Source: Streptomyces humi (GTDB taxonomy: Bacteria; Actinomycetota; Actinomycetes; Streptomycetales; Streptomycetaceae). Taken from it: a DNA stretch of 64,000 nt. The stretch is taken from NCBI RefSeq assembly GCF_001005085.2, contig NZ_LBMU02000001.1:31096-95095 (forward strand), written 5' to 3'. Made by a program: the position numbers and the translations under genes. Below are positions 35,351 through 44,003 of the stretch, piece after piece; positions within the stretch are counted from its first letter, which is position 1; each line of letters starts with the position of its first letter. The notes beneath the pieces were generated by a model. That model did not search any database and had not been told where the DNA came from. It saw only the letters and a program-made list of their open reading frames with translations.

Positions 35351-36733
35351 ATGACTTCTCAGGGCCATCCCCAGCGCTGGCTGATCCTCGGTGTCATCTG
35401 CCTCGCGCAGCTCACCGTGCTGCTCGACAACACCGTTCTCAACGTGGCCATCCCCTCCCTCACCCGGGAGCTGCACGCGGCCACCGCCGACATCCAGTGG
35501 ATGATCAACGCCTACTCACTGGTCCAGTCCGGCCTGCTCCTGACCGCGGGCAGCGCGGCCGACCGCTACGGCCGCAAGAAGATGCTGATCGCGGGGCTGG
35601 CCCTGTTCGGCGCGGGTTCGCTGGCCGCGGGCCTGGCCGGATCCACCGGTCAGCTGATCGCGGCACGGGCCGGCATGGGGGTGGGCGGCGCGCTCCTGCT
35701 CACCACCACCCTGGCCGTGGCGATGCAGATCTTCACCCCCGACGAGCACCCCAGGGCGATCGGGATCTGGAGCGCCGTCAACGCGCTGGGCTTCGCCGCC
35801 GGACCGCTGATCGGCGGGTTCATGCTCAACCACTTCTGGTGGGGCGCGATCTTCCTGCTCAACCTCCCGGTGGCGGCGCTGGCCCTGGTGGCGGTCGTCG
35901 CCCTGGTGCCCGAGTCGAAGAACCCCCGGGGCGACCGGCCCGACCTGCTCGGCGCCCTGCTCTCCACGATCGGCATGGCCGCCCTGGTCTTCGCGATCAT
36001 CTCCGGCCCCGGGCACGGCTGGACGTCGGCGCGGGTGCTGCCCACGGCGGTCGTCGCGGTCGTGGCCCTGGCCCTGTTCGGGTACTGGGAGCTCCGCGTC
36101 CCCTACCCCATGCTCGACCCGCACTTCTTCCGGGACCGCCGCTTCACGGGTGCCGTCGCCGGTGCCGTCCTGATCACCTTCGGCATGGGCGGAGCGCTGT
36201 TCCTCCTCACCCAGCACCTGCAACTCGTCCTCGGATACGGCCCGTTGGAAGCGGGCCTACGGACCGCGCCGCTGGCACTGACCGTCGTCGCCCTCAACTT
36301 CTCGGGCCTGTCGGCGAAGTGGGCGACGCGACTGGGGACGCCGGTGTCGATCGCCCTGGGCATGCTGCTGATGGCGCTGGGGCTGGTCTCCATCGCCGTA
36401 CTGGACGCGGGTGGTTACGGCGGCACGCTGCTCGGGCTGTTGCTGATCGGCGCGGGCTGCGCGGTCGCCAACCCGGCCATGGCGCACGCCATCATGAGCG
36501 CGATTCCCGCGGAGAAGGCCGGGGTGGGGGCCGGGATCAACGGCACGCTGGCCGAGTTCGGGAACGGGCTGGGGGTGGCCGTGCTGGGCGCGGTGCTCAG
36601 TTCCTGGGTGGCCTCGGGGAAGTCCGTGTCGGCGGGGCTGGGGGCGGGACAGCTGGTGGGGGCCGCCGCCGTGGTGGCCGGGGGGTTCGTGGCGGCGGGA
36701 CTGCTCAGGAGGGCGGAGAAGAATGTCGCCTAG
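35351..36733 (+). CDS. DHA2-type MFS multidrug exporter
   Basis: A 460-residue, 14-span major facilitator of the EmrB/QacA group. Motif A reads GSAADRYGRKKMLIAG. The first span contains LDNTVLNVAIPSL, with the membrane-embedded acidic residue typical of drug:proton antiporters. Motif C is GFAAGPLIGGFMLNHFWWGAIF. ATG 35351 lacks a ribosome binding site but lies where a leaderless transcript would begin; the GTG at 35342 is within the operator and unlikely. The TetR gene follows on the same strand 130 bp later, and the operator at this promoter suggests substrate-induced export. Confidence 0.9.
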   Translation: MTSQGHPQRWLILGVICLAQLTVLLDNTVLNVAIPSLTRELHAATADIQWMINAYSLVQSGLLLTAGSAADRYGRKKMLIAGLALFGAGSLAAGLAGSTGQLIAARAGMGVGGALLLTTTLAVAMQIFTPDEHPRAIGIWSAVNALGFAAGPLIGGFMLNHFWWGAIFLLNLPVAALALVAVVALVPESKNPRGDRPDLLGALLSTIGMAALVFAIISGPGHGWTSARVLPTAVVAVVALALFGYWELRVPYPMLDPHFFRDRRFTGAVAGAVLITFGMGGALFLLTQHLQLVLGYGPLEAGLRTAPLALTVVALNFSGLSAKWATRLGTPVSIALGMLLMALGLVSIAVLDAGGYGGTLLGLLLIGAGCAVANPAMAHAIMSAIPAEKAGVGAGINGTLAEFGNGLGVAVLGAVLSSWVASGKSVSAGLGAGQLVGAAAVVAGGFVAAGLLRRAEKNVA

Positions 36734-36776
36734 TGGGGAGGGGGTACATGTTCCTCGGCGGGTGCGGGTGGAATGT

Positions 36777-36816
36777 GGCTGGTCGCGCAGTTCCCCGCGC
36801 CCCCGAAGGGCGCTTC
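36777..36816 (+). repeat. Copy of a dispersed intergenic repeat
   Basis: GGCTGGTCGCGCAGTTCCCC followed by GCGCCCCCGAAGGGCGCTT. Related copies occur in this window at 18932-18959, 37628-37651 (reverse), 49880-49920 and 54264-54293 (reverse), always between genes. Its inverted GCGCCC/GGGCGC part can form a hairpin, so it may act as a terminator. Confidence 0.75.
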
Positions 36817-36862
36817 GGTCTTAGCATCGTCAGAAGTGATCGTTGGGTGAGGAGGGGTCTCG

Positions 36863-37597
36863 ATGGCGCGGGCCAGTGTGTGGCTGGAGGGGAAGGCCCG
36901 CAAGGGCGGGCGTACCGGGCAGCCCTCCGGTCTTGACCGGGACCGCATCACGTCCGCCACGGTCCGGCTCCTCGACGCCGACGGGCTCGACAAGTTCTCC
37001 ATGCGGCGGCTGGCGGCCGAGCTCAACGTGACCGCCATGTCCGTGTACTGGTACGTCGACACCAAGGACGACCTGCTCGAACTCGCCCTCGACGAGGCCT
37101 TCGGCGAGCTGCGCCTGCCGGACGCCGACGACGGCGACTGGCGCACGCAGCTGCGGGCGCTGGCCACGGAGTACCGCGCGCTGCTGGTCCGCCACCCCTG
37201 GCTCTCCCCGCTGGCCGGCCGCTACCTCAACATCGGCCCGCACTCGCTCGCCTTCTCCCGGGCGGTCCAGCGGGTCGTCCGCCGCGCCGGCCTGCCCGCG
37301 CACGGGGTGACGGGGGCGATCTCGGCCGTCTTCCAGTTCGTCTACGGCTACGGCACCATCGAGAGCCACTTCGCCGCACGGGTGGCCGCGGCCGGCATGA
37401 CGGCCGACGAGTACTTCGACTCCACGATGGACGCCGTGACCGAGGCACCGGACACGGCGAGGATCATCGAGGAGTCGAGGGACCTCATGGCGGCGCGCGG
37501 CGGCGACACCGTCGCCGAGATGCTGGACCGGGACTTCACCTTCGCCCTGGACCTCCTCATCGCGGGAATCGAGGCGAAGGTGAGTCGTCCTGCCTAG
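36863..37597 (+). CDS. TetR-family regulator of the adjacent exporter
   Basis: A 244-residue repressor. The DNA-binding domain at about 20-70 has LDADGLDKFSMRRLAAELNVTAMSVYWYVDTKDDLLELAL. The C-terminal part matches the tetracycline-repressor-type ligand domain (TetR_C), with YRALLVRHPWLSPLAGRY. GAGGAGGGG precedes the ATG. The 9-bp inverted repeat upstream of the exporter is a fitting target. There is no obvious second operator at its own promoter. Confidence 0.88.
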   Translation: MARASVWLEGKARKGGRTGQPSGLDRDRITSATVRLLDADGLDKFSMRRLAAELNVTAMSVYWYVDTKDDLLELALDEAFGELRLPDADDGDWRTQLRALATEYRALLVRHPWLSPLAGRYLNIGPHSLAFSRAVQRVVRRAGLPAHGVTGAISAVFQFVYGYGTIESHFAARVAAAGMTADEYFDSTMDAVTEAPDTARIIEESRDLMAARGGDTVAEMLDRDFTFALDLLIAGIEAKVSRPA

Positions 37598-37723
37598 GGG
37601 CGCCGGGGGCAACCCCGGCCGAAGGCTGGGGAAGGAACTGCGCGGCCGGCCACAGCACACCCGCACCCGGCGGCGAGACCACAGCGCACCCGCACCCGGC
37701 GACGAGGACGCACCCACGGGCTC

Positions 37724-38197
37724 TCAGGCGTCCGGCTGAGCCAGCCGTGCCGGGAACCCCCCGGTGGCCACCGGCCCCCACCGCTCCGGGGTCACCCGGA
37801 TGATCGACTTCCCCTGCCGCACCATGGCCGCCCGGTACTCGTCCCAGTCCGGGTGCTCCCCGGAGATGTTGCGGAAGTACTCCACCAGCGGCTCCACCGA
37901 CTCCGGCGAGTCGATCACCTCGGCCCGCCCGTCCACCTGGACCCACGGCCCGTTCCAGTCGTCGCTCAGGACGATCACGCTCACCCGCTGGTCCCGTTTC
38001 GCGTTCCGCGTCTTCGCCCGCTCGGGGTAGGTGGAGGCCACGATCCGCCCGGAGTCGTCGACCCCGCAGGTCAGCGGCGACCCCTGCGGGCTCCCGTCGG
38101 CGCGCCGGGTGAGCAGGATCGCGCGGTGGCGGGGTCGTACGAAGTCCAGCAGGTCGTCGAGGGAGACGGACGTGTTCGTCGCGATGTTCGGTGCCAT
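37724..38197 (-). CDS. PPOX-class F420-dependent oxidoreductase (split beta-barrel)
   Basis: A 157-residue flavin/deazaflavin reductase-fold protein. It shows RPRHRAILLTRRADGSPQGSPL, YPERAKTRNAKRDQRVSVIVLSDD and WVQVDGRAEVID, the typical order of the F420-binding split-barrel family. Such enzymes use F420H2 to reduce small substrates in actinobacteria; the substrate here is unknown. It is monocistronic. Confidence 0.85.
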   Translation of the reverse strand: MAPNIATNTSVSLDDLLDFVRPRHRAILLTRRADGSPQGSPLTCGVDDSGRIVASTYPERAKTRNAKRDQRVSVIVLSDDWNGPWVQVDGRAEVIDSPESVEPLVEYFRNISGEHPDWDEYRAAMVRQGKSIIRVTPERWGPVATGGFPARLAQPDA

Positions 38198-38251
38198 GCG
38201 GCCAGCCTAGGGCCGGGGCGCCCGCTCAGCCTGTCCCTGGCGTCACCACCC

Positions 38252-39073
38252 TCACGCCTGCGGCAGTGACTCCCCCTGTACCGCCTGGATCTCCAGCTCC
38301 ACCTTCAGGGTCGTGCCGATCGCGGCGATGCCCGCCTGGACGACCTGGTTGTAGTTCATGGCGAAGTCCTCGCGGTGCAGCTCGGTCGTCGCGCGGAACG
38401 CGGCGCGGGTGCCGCCCCAGGGGTCGGCGCCGGTGCCCAGGTAGGCGAGGTCGAGATCGACGGGGCGCACCACACCGTGCAGGGACAGCTCGCCGTGCAC
38501 CGTCCAGCGGTCCGAGCCCGCGGCCGTCACGCCCGTGGAGACGTAGGTGATCTCCGGGTGGCGTTCGACGTCCAGGAAGTCGGCGGAGCGCAGGTGGGTG
38601 TCGCGCATGCCGTTGCCGGTGTCGATGGAGGCGGCCCGGATGACCGCCTGGACGCGGGACTTGGTGACGTCGTCCGGTGCGATCTCGATCGACGCGGAGA
38701 AGTCCGTGAAACGGCCGCGCACGCTGGAGATGCCCAGGTGCTGGGCGACCGCGCCGACCGTGGAGTGCGCCGGGTCCACCGTCCACGGACCGGGCGGCGG
38801 CAGCTCGGTGCCGCCCTGCCGGGCCAGCGTGACCGTGCCGATCTCGGCGCGGCCGCTCGCGGTGACGATGGCGCTGGCGGCGGCGGGCGCGTAGCCCACG
38901 GCGGTGACGATGACGGTGTACGCCCCGGGCACCAGCGGGTTCGGGTCGCGTACCGCGCCCTCGATGTCGGCCTCGGCGCGCAGCACCTGGCTGCCGGTCA
39001 TGTCGGTCACCGTGACGACCGCGTGCGACACGGCCCATCCGTCCCGGGTGCGGATCCTCGCGGTCAGTCCCAT
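38252..39073 (-). CDS. YceI-family protein with N-terminal carboxypeptidase-regulatory-like domain
   Basis: A 273-residue protein. Residues 1-85 are an Ig-like carboxypeptidase-regulatory repeat (RTRDGWAVSHAVVTVTDMTGS, then PGAYTVIVTAVGYAPA). Residues 95-273 are a YceI lipocalin-like barrel (WTVDPAHSTVGAVAQHLGISSVRGRFTDFSASI and LSLHGVVRPVDLDLAY). YceI proteins bind polyisoprenoid-like lipids. No signal peptide is present. The regulatory repeat is of the same kind as the three at the C terminus of the exporter encoded just upstream, 110 bp away on the same strand, suggesting shared origin and perhaps a functional link. Confidence 0.88.
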   Translation of the reverse strand: MGLTARIRTRDGWAVSHAVVTVTDMTGSQVLRAEADIEGAVRDPNPLVPGAYTVIVTAVGYAPAAASAIVTASGRAEIGTVTLARQGGTELPPPGPWTVDPAHSTVGAVAQHLGISSVRGRFTDFSASIEIAPDDVTKSRVQAVIRAASIDTGNGMRDTHLRSADFLDVERHPEITYVSTGVTAAGSDRWTVHGELSLHGVVRPVDLDLAYLGTGADPWGGTRAAFRATTELHREDFAMNYNQVVQAGIAAIGTTLKVELEIQAVQGESLPQA

Positions 39074-39183
39074 CCCGTTTCTCCCTGCGAATACTCAGAA
39101 AACTCAGTACAAATCGGCCTTATGGAACCGGCCCGCGGCGGGCGCCTCCTTGTGGGCGCACCCGCCACGGGCCGGAGTGGGAA

Positions 39184-41748
39184 CTACTCGCCCGGGTGGG
39201 AGAGTTCGATGTCGTGGCCGTCGACACCGGCGCCGGTGACGTTCAGGGCCGTCGCGACCGGCGGGTAGCCCGTCGCGATCACGGTGTAGTCGCCGCCGTC
39301 CAGGTCGGCGAAGGCGTACGCGCCGTCCACGCCGGTGGTGGCGGTGCCGACCACGTTGCCCGCCGCGTCCACGAGGGTGACGCGGGCGTCGGCCAGCGGC
39401 CCGTGCGGGGCCCTTACGACACCCTGGAGCTGGGCGCCGGCGTCCAGGTCGACCTCGATCCGGGTGACCCCGGTGGTGCCGATCTCGACCGGCAGGGCGC
39501 GCGGGCGGTACCCGGCCGCGTTCACCGCGATCGTGACGACACCCGGCACCAGGTCGCCGAAGCGGAAGTCGCCCTGCTCACCGGTGGCCGCGGTGGCCAG
39601 CAGGTCGCCGCGCACGTCGGTGACGATGACCATGGCGTCCTTGACCGGCAGCGCGCTGCCCGCGCCCCGCACCACACCGCTCAGCCCGCTGGTGCCGCTG
39701 AGCAGGATGTCGTACGACAGCGCGTCCTCGCCCACCACCACGGTGGAGGCCTGCGGCTGGTAGCCGTCGGCGGAGGCGATCAGCACGTACGAGCCCGCGC
39801 CGGGCGCGTCCAGCCGGTAGGAGCCGTCGTGGCCGGCGACCGCGCGGCCGAGCTGGCGGCCGGCGAGCGAGATGAGGGTGACCGCGGCCTGGGGGACCGG
39901 GGCGGTCTCGGCGCCCCGCACGAATCCGTGCACCGGGGTGCCGCCGGAGCCCGTGGGCTGCCCGGGGGCGTCGAGGGTGGCCACGGCGGCGAACTGCCGG
40001 GTGGCCTCGACGGCGTTCTCGGTGCCGCCGTTCACGACCGGGGCGGCCCAGCTGGGGACCTGCTGGTTCGCGACGGGGGCCGCGACGGGGGCCGCGACAG
40101 GGGCCGCGGCGACGGCCGTCTCCGCGGGCGCCTCGGCCGACTGCTCCTGCTCGGCGGCCTGGGCGAGCCCGCCCTTGGTCCGCAGCGGGACCTCCTTGAT
40201 GAACAGGCTGATCACGAACGCGAGGGCGGCGAGGCCGGCGGCGATCAGGAAGACGTCGGCGATGGCGTGGCCGTAGGCGCTCTCCATGAGGGTGCGCAGC
40301 GGCGCGGGCAGCTTGCCCAGGTCCGGCAGGCTGTCGCTGGAGGAGCTGGAACCGGCCAGGGCGGCCTGGTACTTGGGGGAGAGGGCGGCGGCGCCCTCGG
40401 TCACGTAGTGCGTGATCCGGTGGGCCATCACCGCGCCGAGCGCCGAGACGCCGACCGCACCGCCGAGGGACCGGAAGAAGGTGACCGTGGAGCTGGCCGA
40501 GCCGAGGTCGGCGGGGGCGACCTGGTTCTGCGTGCAGAGGACCAGGTTCTGCATCATCATGCCGATGCCGAGACCCAGCAGCGCCATGAAGATCGACATC
40601 TTCCAGTACGCCGTGTCGTAGCGGATGGTCCCGAGCAGGCCGAGGCCCGCCGTCACCAGGACGCCACCGCTGACCAGCCAGGCCTTCCAGCGTCCCGTGC
40701 GGGTGATGAACTGGCCGGAGACGGTGGAGGAGACGAACAGACCGCCGATCATCGGGATCGTCATCACACCGGACATCGTCGGGGACTTGTCACGGGCCAG
40801 CTGGAAGTACTGGCTGAAGAACACCGTGCCGGTGAACATGGCGACACCGACGAACAGGGAGGCCAGCGAGGCCAGGGTGATGGTGCGGTTCTTGAACAGC
40901 CGCAGCGGGATGATCGGTTCCCTGGCCTTCGACTCGACGAGCACGAAGATCAGGCCGAGGACGATCGAACCGCCGATCATCGTGTACGTCTGCCAGGAGA
41001 TCCAGTCGTACTTGTCACCGGCGAAGGTGACCCAGACCAGCAGCAGCGAGACGGCGGCGGCGACGAAGAACGCGCCGGCCCAGTCGACCTTGACGTCCCG
41101 CTTCAGGACCGGCAGGTGCAGGGTCTTCTGGAGCACGATCAGCGCGATGACGGCGAAGGGCACGCCGACGTAGAAGCACCAGCGCCAGCCCAGCCACGAG
41201 GTGTCGGTGATGACACCGCCGAGCAGCGGGCCGCCGACGGTGGCGACGGCGAAGGTCGCGCCGAGGTAGCCGGAGTAACGGCCGCGCTCCCGCGGCGAGA
41301 TCATCGCGGCCATGACGATCTGGGCGAGCGCCGACAGACCGCCGACGCCGACGCCCTGGATGACACGGCAGGCGATCAGCATGCCCGCGTTCTGCGACAG
41401 ACCGGCGGCGGCCGACCCCAGGACGTAGATGACCAGGGCTATCTGGACGAGCGCCTTCTTGCTGTACAGGTCGGCGAGCTTGCCCCACAGCGGGGTGGTC
41501 GCGGTCATGGCCAGCAGCGAGGCGGTGACGACCCAGGTGTACGCGGACTGGCCGCCGCCCAGGTCGGTGATGATGTGCGGCAGGGCGTTGGTGACGATCG
41601 TGGACGACAGGATCGCCACGAACATGCCGAGCAGGAGGCCGGAGATGGCCTCCATGATCTGCCGGTGCGTCATCGGGGTCTGCTCGGCGGAGCCTCCCCC
41701 GTGCGGCTTTGCGTGAGCCCGCACACCGGCTGGTGTGGTCGTTGCCAT
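39184..41748 (-). CDS. DHA2 MFS transporter fused to three carboxypeptidase-regulatory-like repeats
   Basis: An 854-residue protein. Residues 1-540 form a 14-span EmrB/QacA-type exporter: SSTIVTNALPHIITDLGGG, then GKLADLYSKKALVQIA (motif A) and VGGPLLGGVITDTSWLGWRW (motif C). After an Ala/Val/Pro linker, residues about 600-854 contain three Ig-like repeats, each beginning VHGFVRG, LSGVVRG or LQGVVRA. AAGGAAG precedes the ATG. It lies 20 bp downstream of a MarR gene and probably shares its transcript. The soluble repeats after the last span should be cytoplasmic if span number is even, which is unusual for this fold. Confidence 0.88.
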   Translation of the reverse strand: MATTTPAGVRAHAKPHGGGSAEQTPMTHRQIMEAISGLLLGMFVAILSSTIVTNALPHIITDLGGGQSAYTWVVTASLLAMTATTPLWGKLADLYSKKALVQIALVIYVLGSAAAGLSQNAGMLIACRVIQGVGVGGLSALAQIVMAAMISPRERGRYSGYLGATFAVATVGGPLLGGVITDTSWLGWRWCFYVGVPFAVIALIVLQKTLHLPVLKRDVKVDWAGAFFVAAAVSLLLVWVTFAGDKYDWISWQTYTMIGGSIVLGLIFVLVESKAREPIIPLRLFKNRTITLASLASLFVGVAMFTGTVFFSQYFQLARDKSPTMSGVMTIPMIGGLFVSSTVSGQFITRTGRWKAWLVSGGVLVTAGLGLLGTIRYDTAYWKMSIFMALLGLGIGMMMQNLVLCTQNQVAPADLGSASSTVTFFRSLGGAVGVSALGAVMAHRITHYVTEGAAALSPKYQAALAGSSSSSDSLPDLGKLPAPLRTLMESAYGHAIADVFLIAAGLAALAFVISLFIKEVPLRTKGGLAQAAEQEQSAEAPAETAVAAAPVAAPVAAPVANQQVPSWAAPVVNGGTENAVEATRQFAAVATLDAPGQPTGSGGTPVHGFVRGAETAPVPQAAVTLISLAGRQLGRAVAGHDGSYRLDAPGAGSYVLIASADGYQPQASTVVVGEDALSYDILLSGTSGLSGVVRGAGSALPVKDAMVIVTDVRGDLLATAATGEQGDFRFGDLVPGVVTIAVNAAGYRPRALPVEIGTTGVTRIEVDLDAGAQLQGVVRAPHGPLADARVTLVDAAGNVVGTATTGVDGAYAFADLDGGDYTVIATGYPPVATALNVTGAGVDGHDIELSHPGE

Positions 41749-41768
41749 GGGCTTCCTTTTCTTACGTC

Positions 41769-42347
41769 TTATGCGGGTGTACGGGTGGTCGGTTCGAGAG
41801 CGTCGAGTACGGGGGTGGGGGCGCGGGCGGCGGAGGTGAGCGTGGGCCCGGTCGTGGCCTTCGGGCTTCCCCGGTCCGGCGCCGTGCCGGCGGCGGACCG
41901 GGGATGCGGGGCCGTGGCCCGGCAGTCGCCGAAGCTGGCGCGGAGCCGGGTCATCAGCCGGATCAGCTGCTCGACCTCCTCGTCGCTCCAGTCGCTCAGC
42001 CGCTCGGTGAGCAGTTCGGTGCTGCGCCGGGACAGGTCCTGGAGGGTCGCCTCGCCCGTGGGGGTGAGGTGCAGGATGCGGGAACGCTTGTCCGCCGGGT
42101 CGGGGGACCGCTCGATCCAGCCGCGCTCGGCGACGTGCGCCACGTGCCGGCTGGTCACGGACATGTCCACGGCGAGCAGCTCGGCGAGCTTGCTCATGCG
42201 CATGGAACCGTGGCGGCCGAGCAGCGTCAGCACCGCGGCGGAACCGGCCGGGCACTCGTGCGGCAGGATCCGCGCGAGGTCCCGTTTCACGGCCCCGACG
42301 GCGCTGAGCTGACGCGCCAGCTCCTCGAACTGCGCCTGCTCCGCCAT
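41769..42347 (-). CDS. MarR-family regulator controlling the fused exporter
   Basis: A 192-residue MarR protein. The winged helix has MSKLAELLAVDMSVTSRHVAHVAERGWIERSPDPADKRSRILHLT. A C-terminal tail of about 50 residues is Pro/Ala/Arg-rich and probably disordered. GGGAGGTGTG precedes the ATG at 42347. Several TTGCC/GGCAA inverted repeats just upstream are likely autoregulatory operators, so the regulator-exporter operon is probably self-repressed and ligand-induced. Confidence 0.88.
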   Translation of the reverse strand: MAEQAQFEELARQLSAVGAVKRDLARILPHECPAGSAAVLTLLGRHGSMRMSKLAELLAVDMSVTSRHVAHVAERGWIERSPDPADKRSRILHLTPTGEATLQDLSRRSTELLTERLSDWSDEEVEQLIRLMTRLRASFGDCRATAPHPRSAAGTAPDRGSPKATTGPTLTSAARAPTPVLDALEPTTRTPA

Positions 42348-42364
42348 CACACCTCCCGTATTCG

Positions 42365-42448
42365 TTGCTTGGGGCAACCATAGAACTGCTTGGTTGCCAC
42401 AGGCAAATAAAACGGCGGGGCTCGGGCTAAAAACTTGGCAAAGGCAAG
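42365..42448. promoter_or_regulatory. Cluster of MarR-type inverted repeats
   Basis: Three sites: TTGCTTGGGGCAA (42365-42377), TTGCCACAGGCAA (42394-42406, perfect) and CTTGGCAAAGGCAAG (42434-42448). CAACCA and TGGTTG at 42375-42396 form a further inverted pair linking the first two. They occupy the divergent region between the MarR gene and the 42542 gene. Confidence 0.7.
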
Positions 42449-42541
42449 TATTGCGAACGTAAACACGCAGGTGGGGGCAGAAACGACCCCTGAGAGCCCC
42501 CCACTTGGGCGACTCCCCCGGATTCGCTAGTGTCTCGGGCC

Positions 42542-42745
42542 ATGGCTAACACCCAGGGCCCCCAGGGCAACCACGACCCCGCCGGCAGCACCCAGATGTT
42601 CCGTGCGTTCGTCGACGAGGCCCCCCAGACCTCCCAGCAGACGGCGACCACCTACTCCTCCTCCGGCCCCCGCCTCGGCCTGATCCTCGGCGTCGTCGCC
42701 GTGGTGGTCGTGGTGGCGGCGGTCGCCTGGCTCGCGCTCATGTAA
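42542..42745 (+). CDS. Small C-terminally anchored membrane protein
   Basis: A 67-residue protein. A polar N-terminal half is rich in Gln/Thr/Ser. A single C-terminal span (LGLILGVVAVVVVVAAVAWLAL) ends at the last residue, so it is a tail-anchored topology with the bulk in the cytoplasm. ATG 42542 is used; a GTG twelve bases earlier is in frame. I recall similar small proteins as conserved in Streptomyces but of unknown role. A GC-rich hexanucleotide repeat follows its stop. Confidence 0.65.
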   Translation: MANTQGPQGNHDPAGSTQMFRAFVDEAPQTSQQTATTYSSSGPRLGLILGVVAVVVVVAAVAWLALM

Positions 42746-42754
42746 GACGGGCCG

Positions 42755-42802
<48 letters not shown>

Positions 42803-42847
42803 GGGTCGCCGGTACGGCGGTCGCGGCAGCGGCGCGGAAACGAAGAA

Positions 42848-42868
42848 CCCGGGGTTCCGCACCCCGGG
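42848..42868. terminator. Hairpin between convergent genes
   Basis: CCCGGGGT pairs with ACCCCGGG across a 5-nt loop and is followed by CTTTCG on the + strand. It probably terminates the small membrane protein message and, from the other side, the lipoprotein message. Confidence 0.65.
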
Positions 42869-42957
42869 CTTTCGTTGTGCCCCGGCCCTTGGCCGTGCCT
42901 CGGGCTTTGGCCGTGCCTCGGCCCTTGGCCGTGCCTCGGGCTTTGACCGTGCCCCGG
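42868..42957. repeat. 18-bp tandem repeat, five units
   Basis: Units alternate CCCTTGGCCGTGCCTCGG and GCTTTGGCCGTGCCTCGG in exact 18-bp register from 42868. On the - strand one frame reads as repeating Arg-Gly-Thr-Ala-Lys, but that frame is not part of the lipoprotein gene, whose stop is at 42988. Confidence 0.8.
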
Positions 42958-42987
42958 GCGGCTCGTGTTCGGGGCGGCCGCGCTTCC

Positions 42988-43965
42988 TCAGCTCCAGTCG
43001 ACCGTCTCGACCCGGGTCTCGATGTGCATGCCGAGCGGCACCCGCCAGTCGTCGACACAGACCGTCCAGGTCTTGTCCGTACGGGAGTCGGGGCCGATCG
43101 GGGTGGGGAGCGGCCGGGTGGCGGTGATCGTCGACCAGTCGATGCCGAGCAGGTCGATGATGTGCGTGCCGAGCGTGACCGTCCCGGAACGCACCGCCGT
43201 GCCACCGGAGTTGCGGAAGGACACCGTCACCTTCTCGCACCAGCGCCGGTCCGTGGCCTCACGGGTGGGGGCGCTCCAGGTGAGGGCGGCGGCCGAAGGG
43301 GCGCTGGGCCGGGCCGAGTTCGACGCCGCGGGGCCGGACGGCTGGGGTCGGCCGGTGCCGGTGCCGGAGCGCGACGGAGCCGAAGGCGCCGTGCCGGAAG
43401 CCGAGTTGCCCGTACCGTCCGCCGAGCCGCCTGTGCCGTCCGTGCTGTTCGCGGAGTCGCCGGTACCGTCCGCCGCGGAAGCCGCCCCGCCCGTCGTCGT
43501 ACCCGCCGGTCCGTGCGTGGAGGCTGTCGGTCCGCCCGCCGTGCCTTTCGGCCCGTCCAGCGGGACCAGCGTCACCGACCCCGTGGGTCTCGCCGAGGTC
43601 TCCTGCGGGCCGCCGGCCGCACCCACCGCCGTGTAGCCGCCGCCGCTGCCGCCCCCGCAGGCCGTGAGGGAGCCGGCCAGGCACAGCCCGACCAGCGACC
43701 CCACCGCGACCCACCGTCTCCGCGGCGCCCTGCACGGGCGCGCGGCCCCGGCGGCCGAGGCCGCTGCCACGGGCGTCACCGGTGCCACGGCCACGGCCAT
43801 CACCGGTGCCACGGCTGTGACCGGGGCCACGGTCGTCATCGGGACGGCCGTGACCGGGGCCGCGACCGTCGGCGGGGCCGCCGGCCTCGCTGGGAGGGCC
43901 GGCGGCGCCTTCCTCCTGGCGGAGTGTCGGCCGCTCCGGGTTCTGGGTGTCCGGCGAGGAGGCAT
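42988..43965 (-). CDS. Putative lipoprotein, hypothetical
   Basis: A 325-residue protein. An unusual 85-residue Pro/Ala/Val-rich N-terminal stretch precedes a hydrophobic segment ending in the lipobox SLTAC. A Ser/Thr/Gly-rich linker (about 110-230) leads to a C-terminal beta-rich domain of about 95 residues (WCEKVTVSFRNSGGTAVRSGTVTLGTHIID and DKTWTVCVDDWRVPLGM). That domain resembles carbohydrate-binding or Ig-like modules and has two cysteines that may pair. If the lipobox is used, translation more likely begins internally and ATG 43965 is too far upstream; no better start was decisive. Function unknown. Confidence 0.7.
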   Translation of the reverse strand: MPPRRTPRTRSGRHSARRKAPPALPARPAAPPTVAAPVTAVPMTTVAPVTAVAPVMAVAVAPVTPVAAASAAGAARPCRAPRRRWVAVGSLVGLCLAGSLTACGGGSGGGYTAVGAAGGPQETSARPTGSVTLVPLDGPKGTAGGPTASTHGPAGTTTGGAASAADGTGDSANSTDGTGGSADGTGNSASGTAPSAPSRSGTGTGRPQPSGPAASNSARPSAPSAAALTWSAPTREATDRRWCEKVTVSFRNSGGTAVRSGTVTLGTHIIDLLGIDWSTITATRPLPTPIGPDSRTDKTWTVCVDDWRVPLGMHIETRVETVDWS

Positions 43966-44003
43966 CGCGCCAGTGTGGCTGACGCCTCGTCAGTTCGGAA
44001 CCC

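Noticed and set aside
39196..42312. A 1038-codon open frame opposite the MFS-fusion gene
   Set aside because: Same shadow effect; the composition (Gly/Asp/Arg runs) and lack of motifs contrast with the clear transporter on the other strand.
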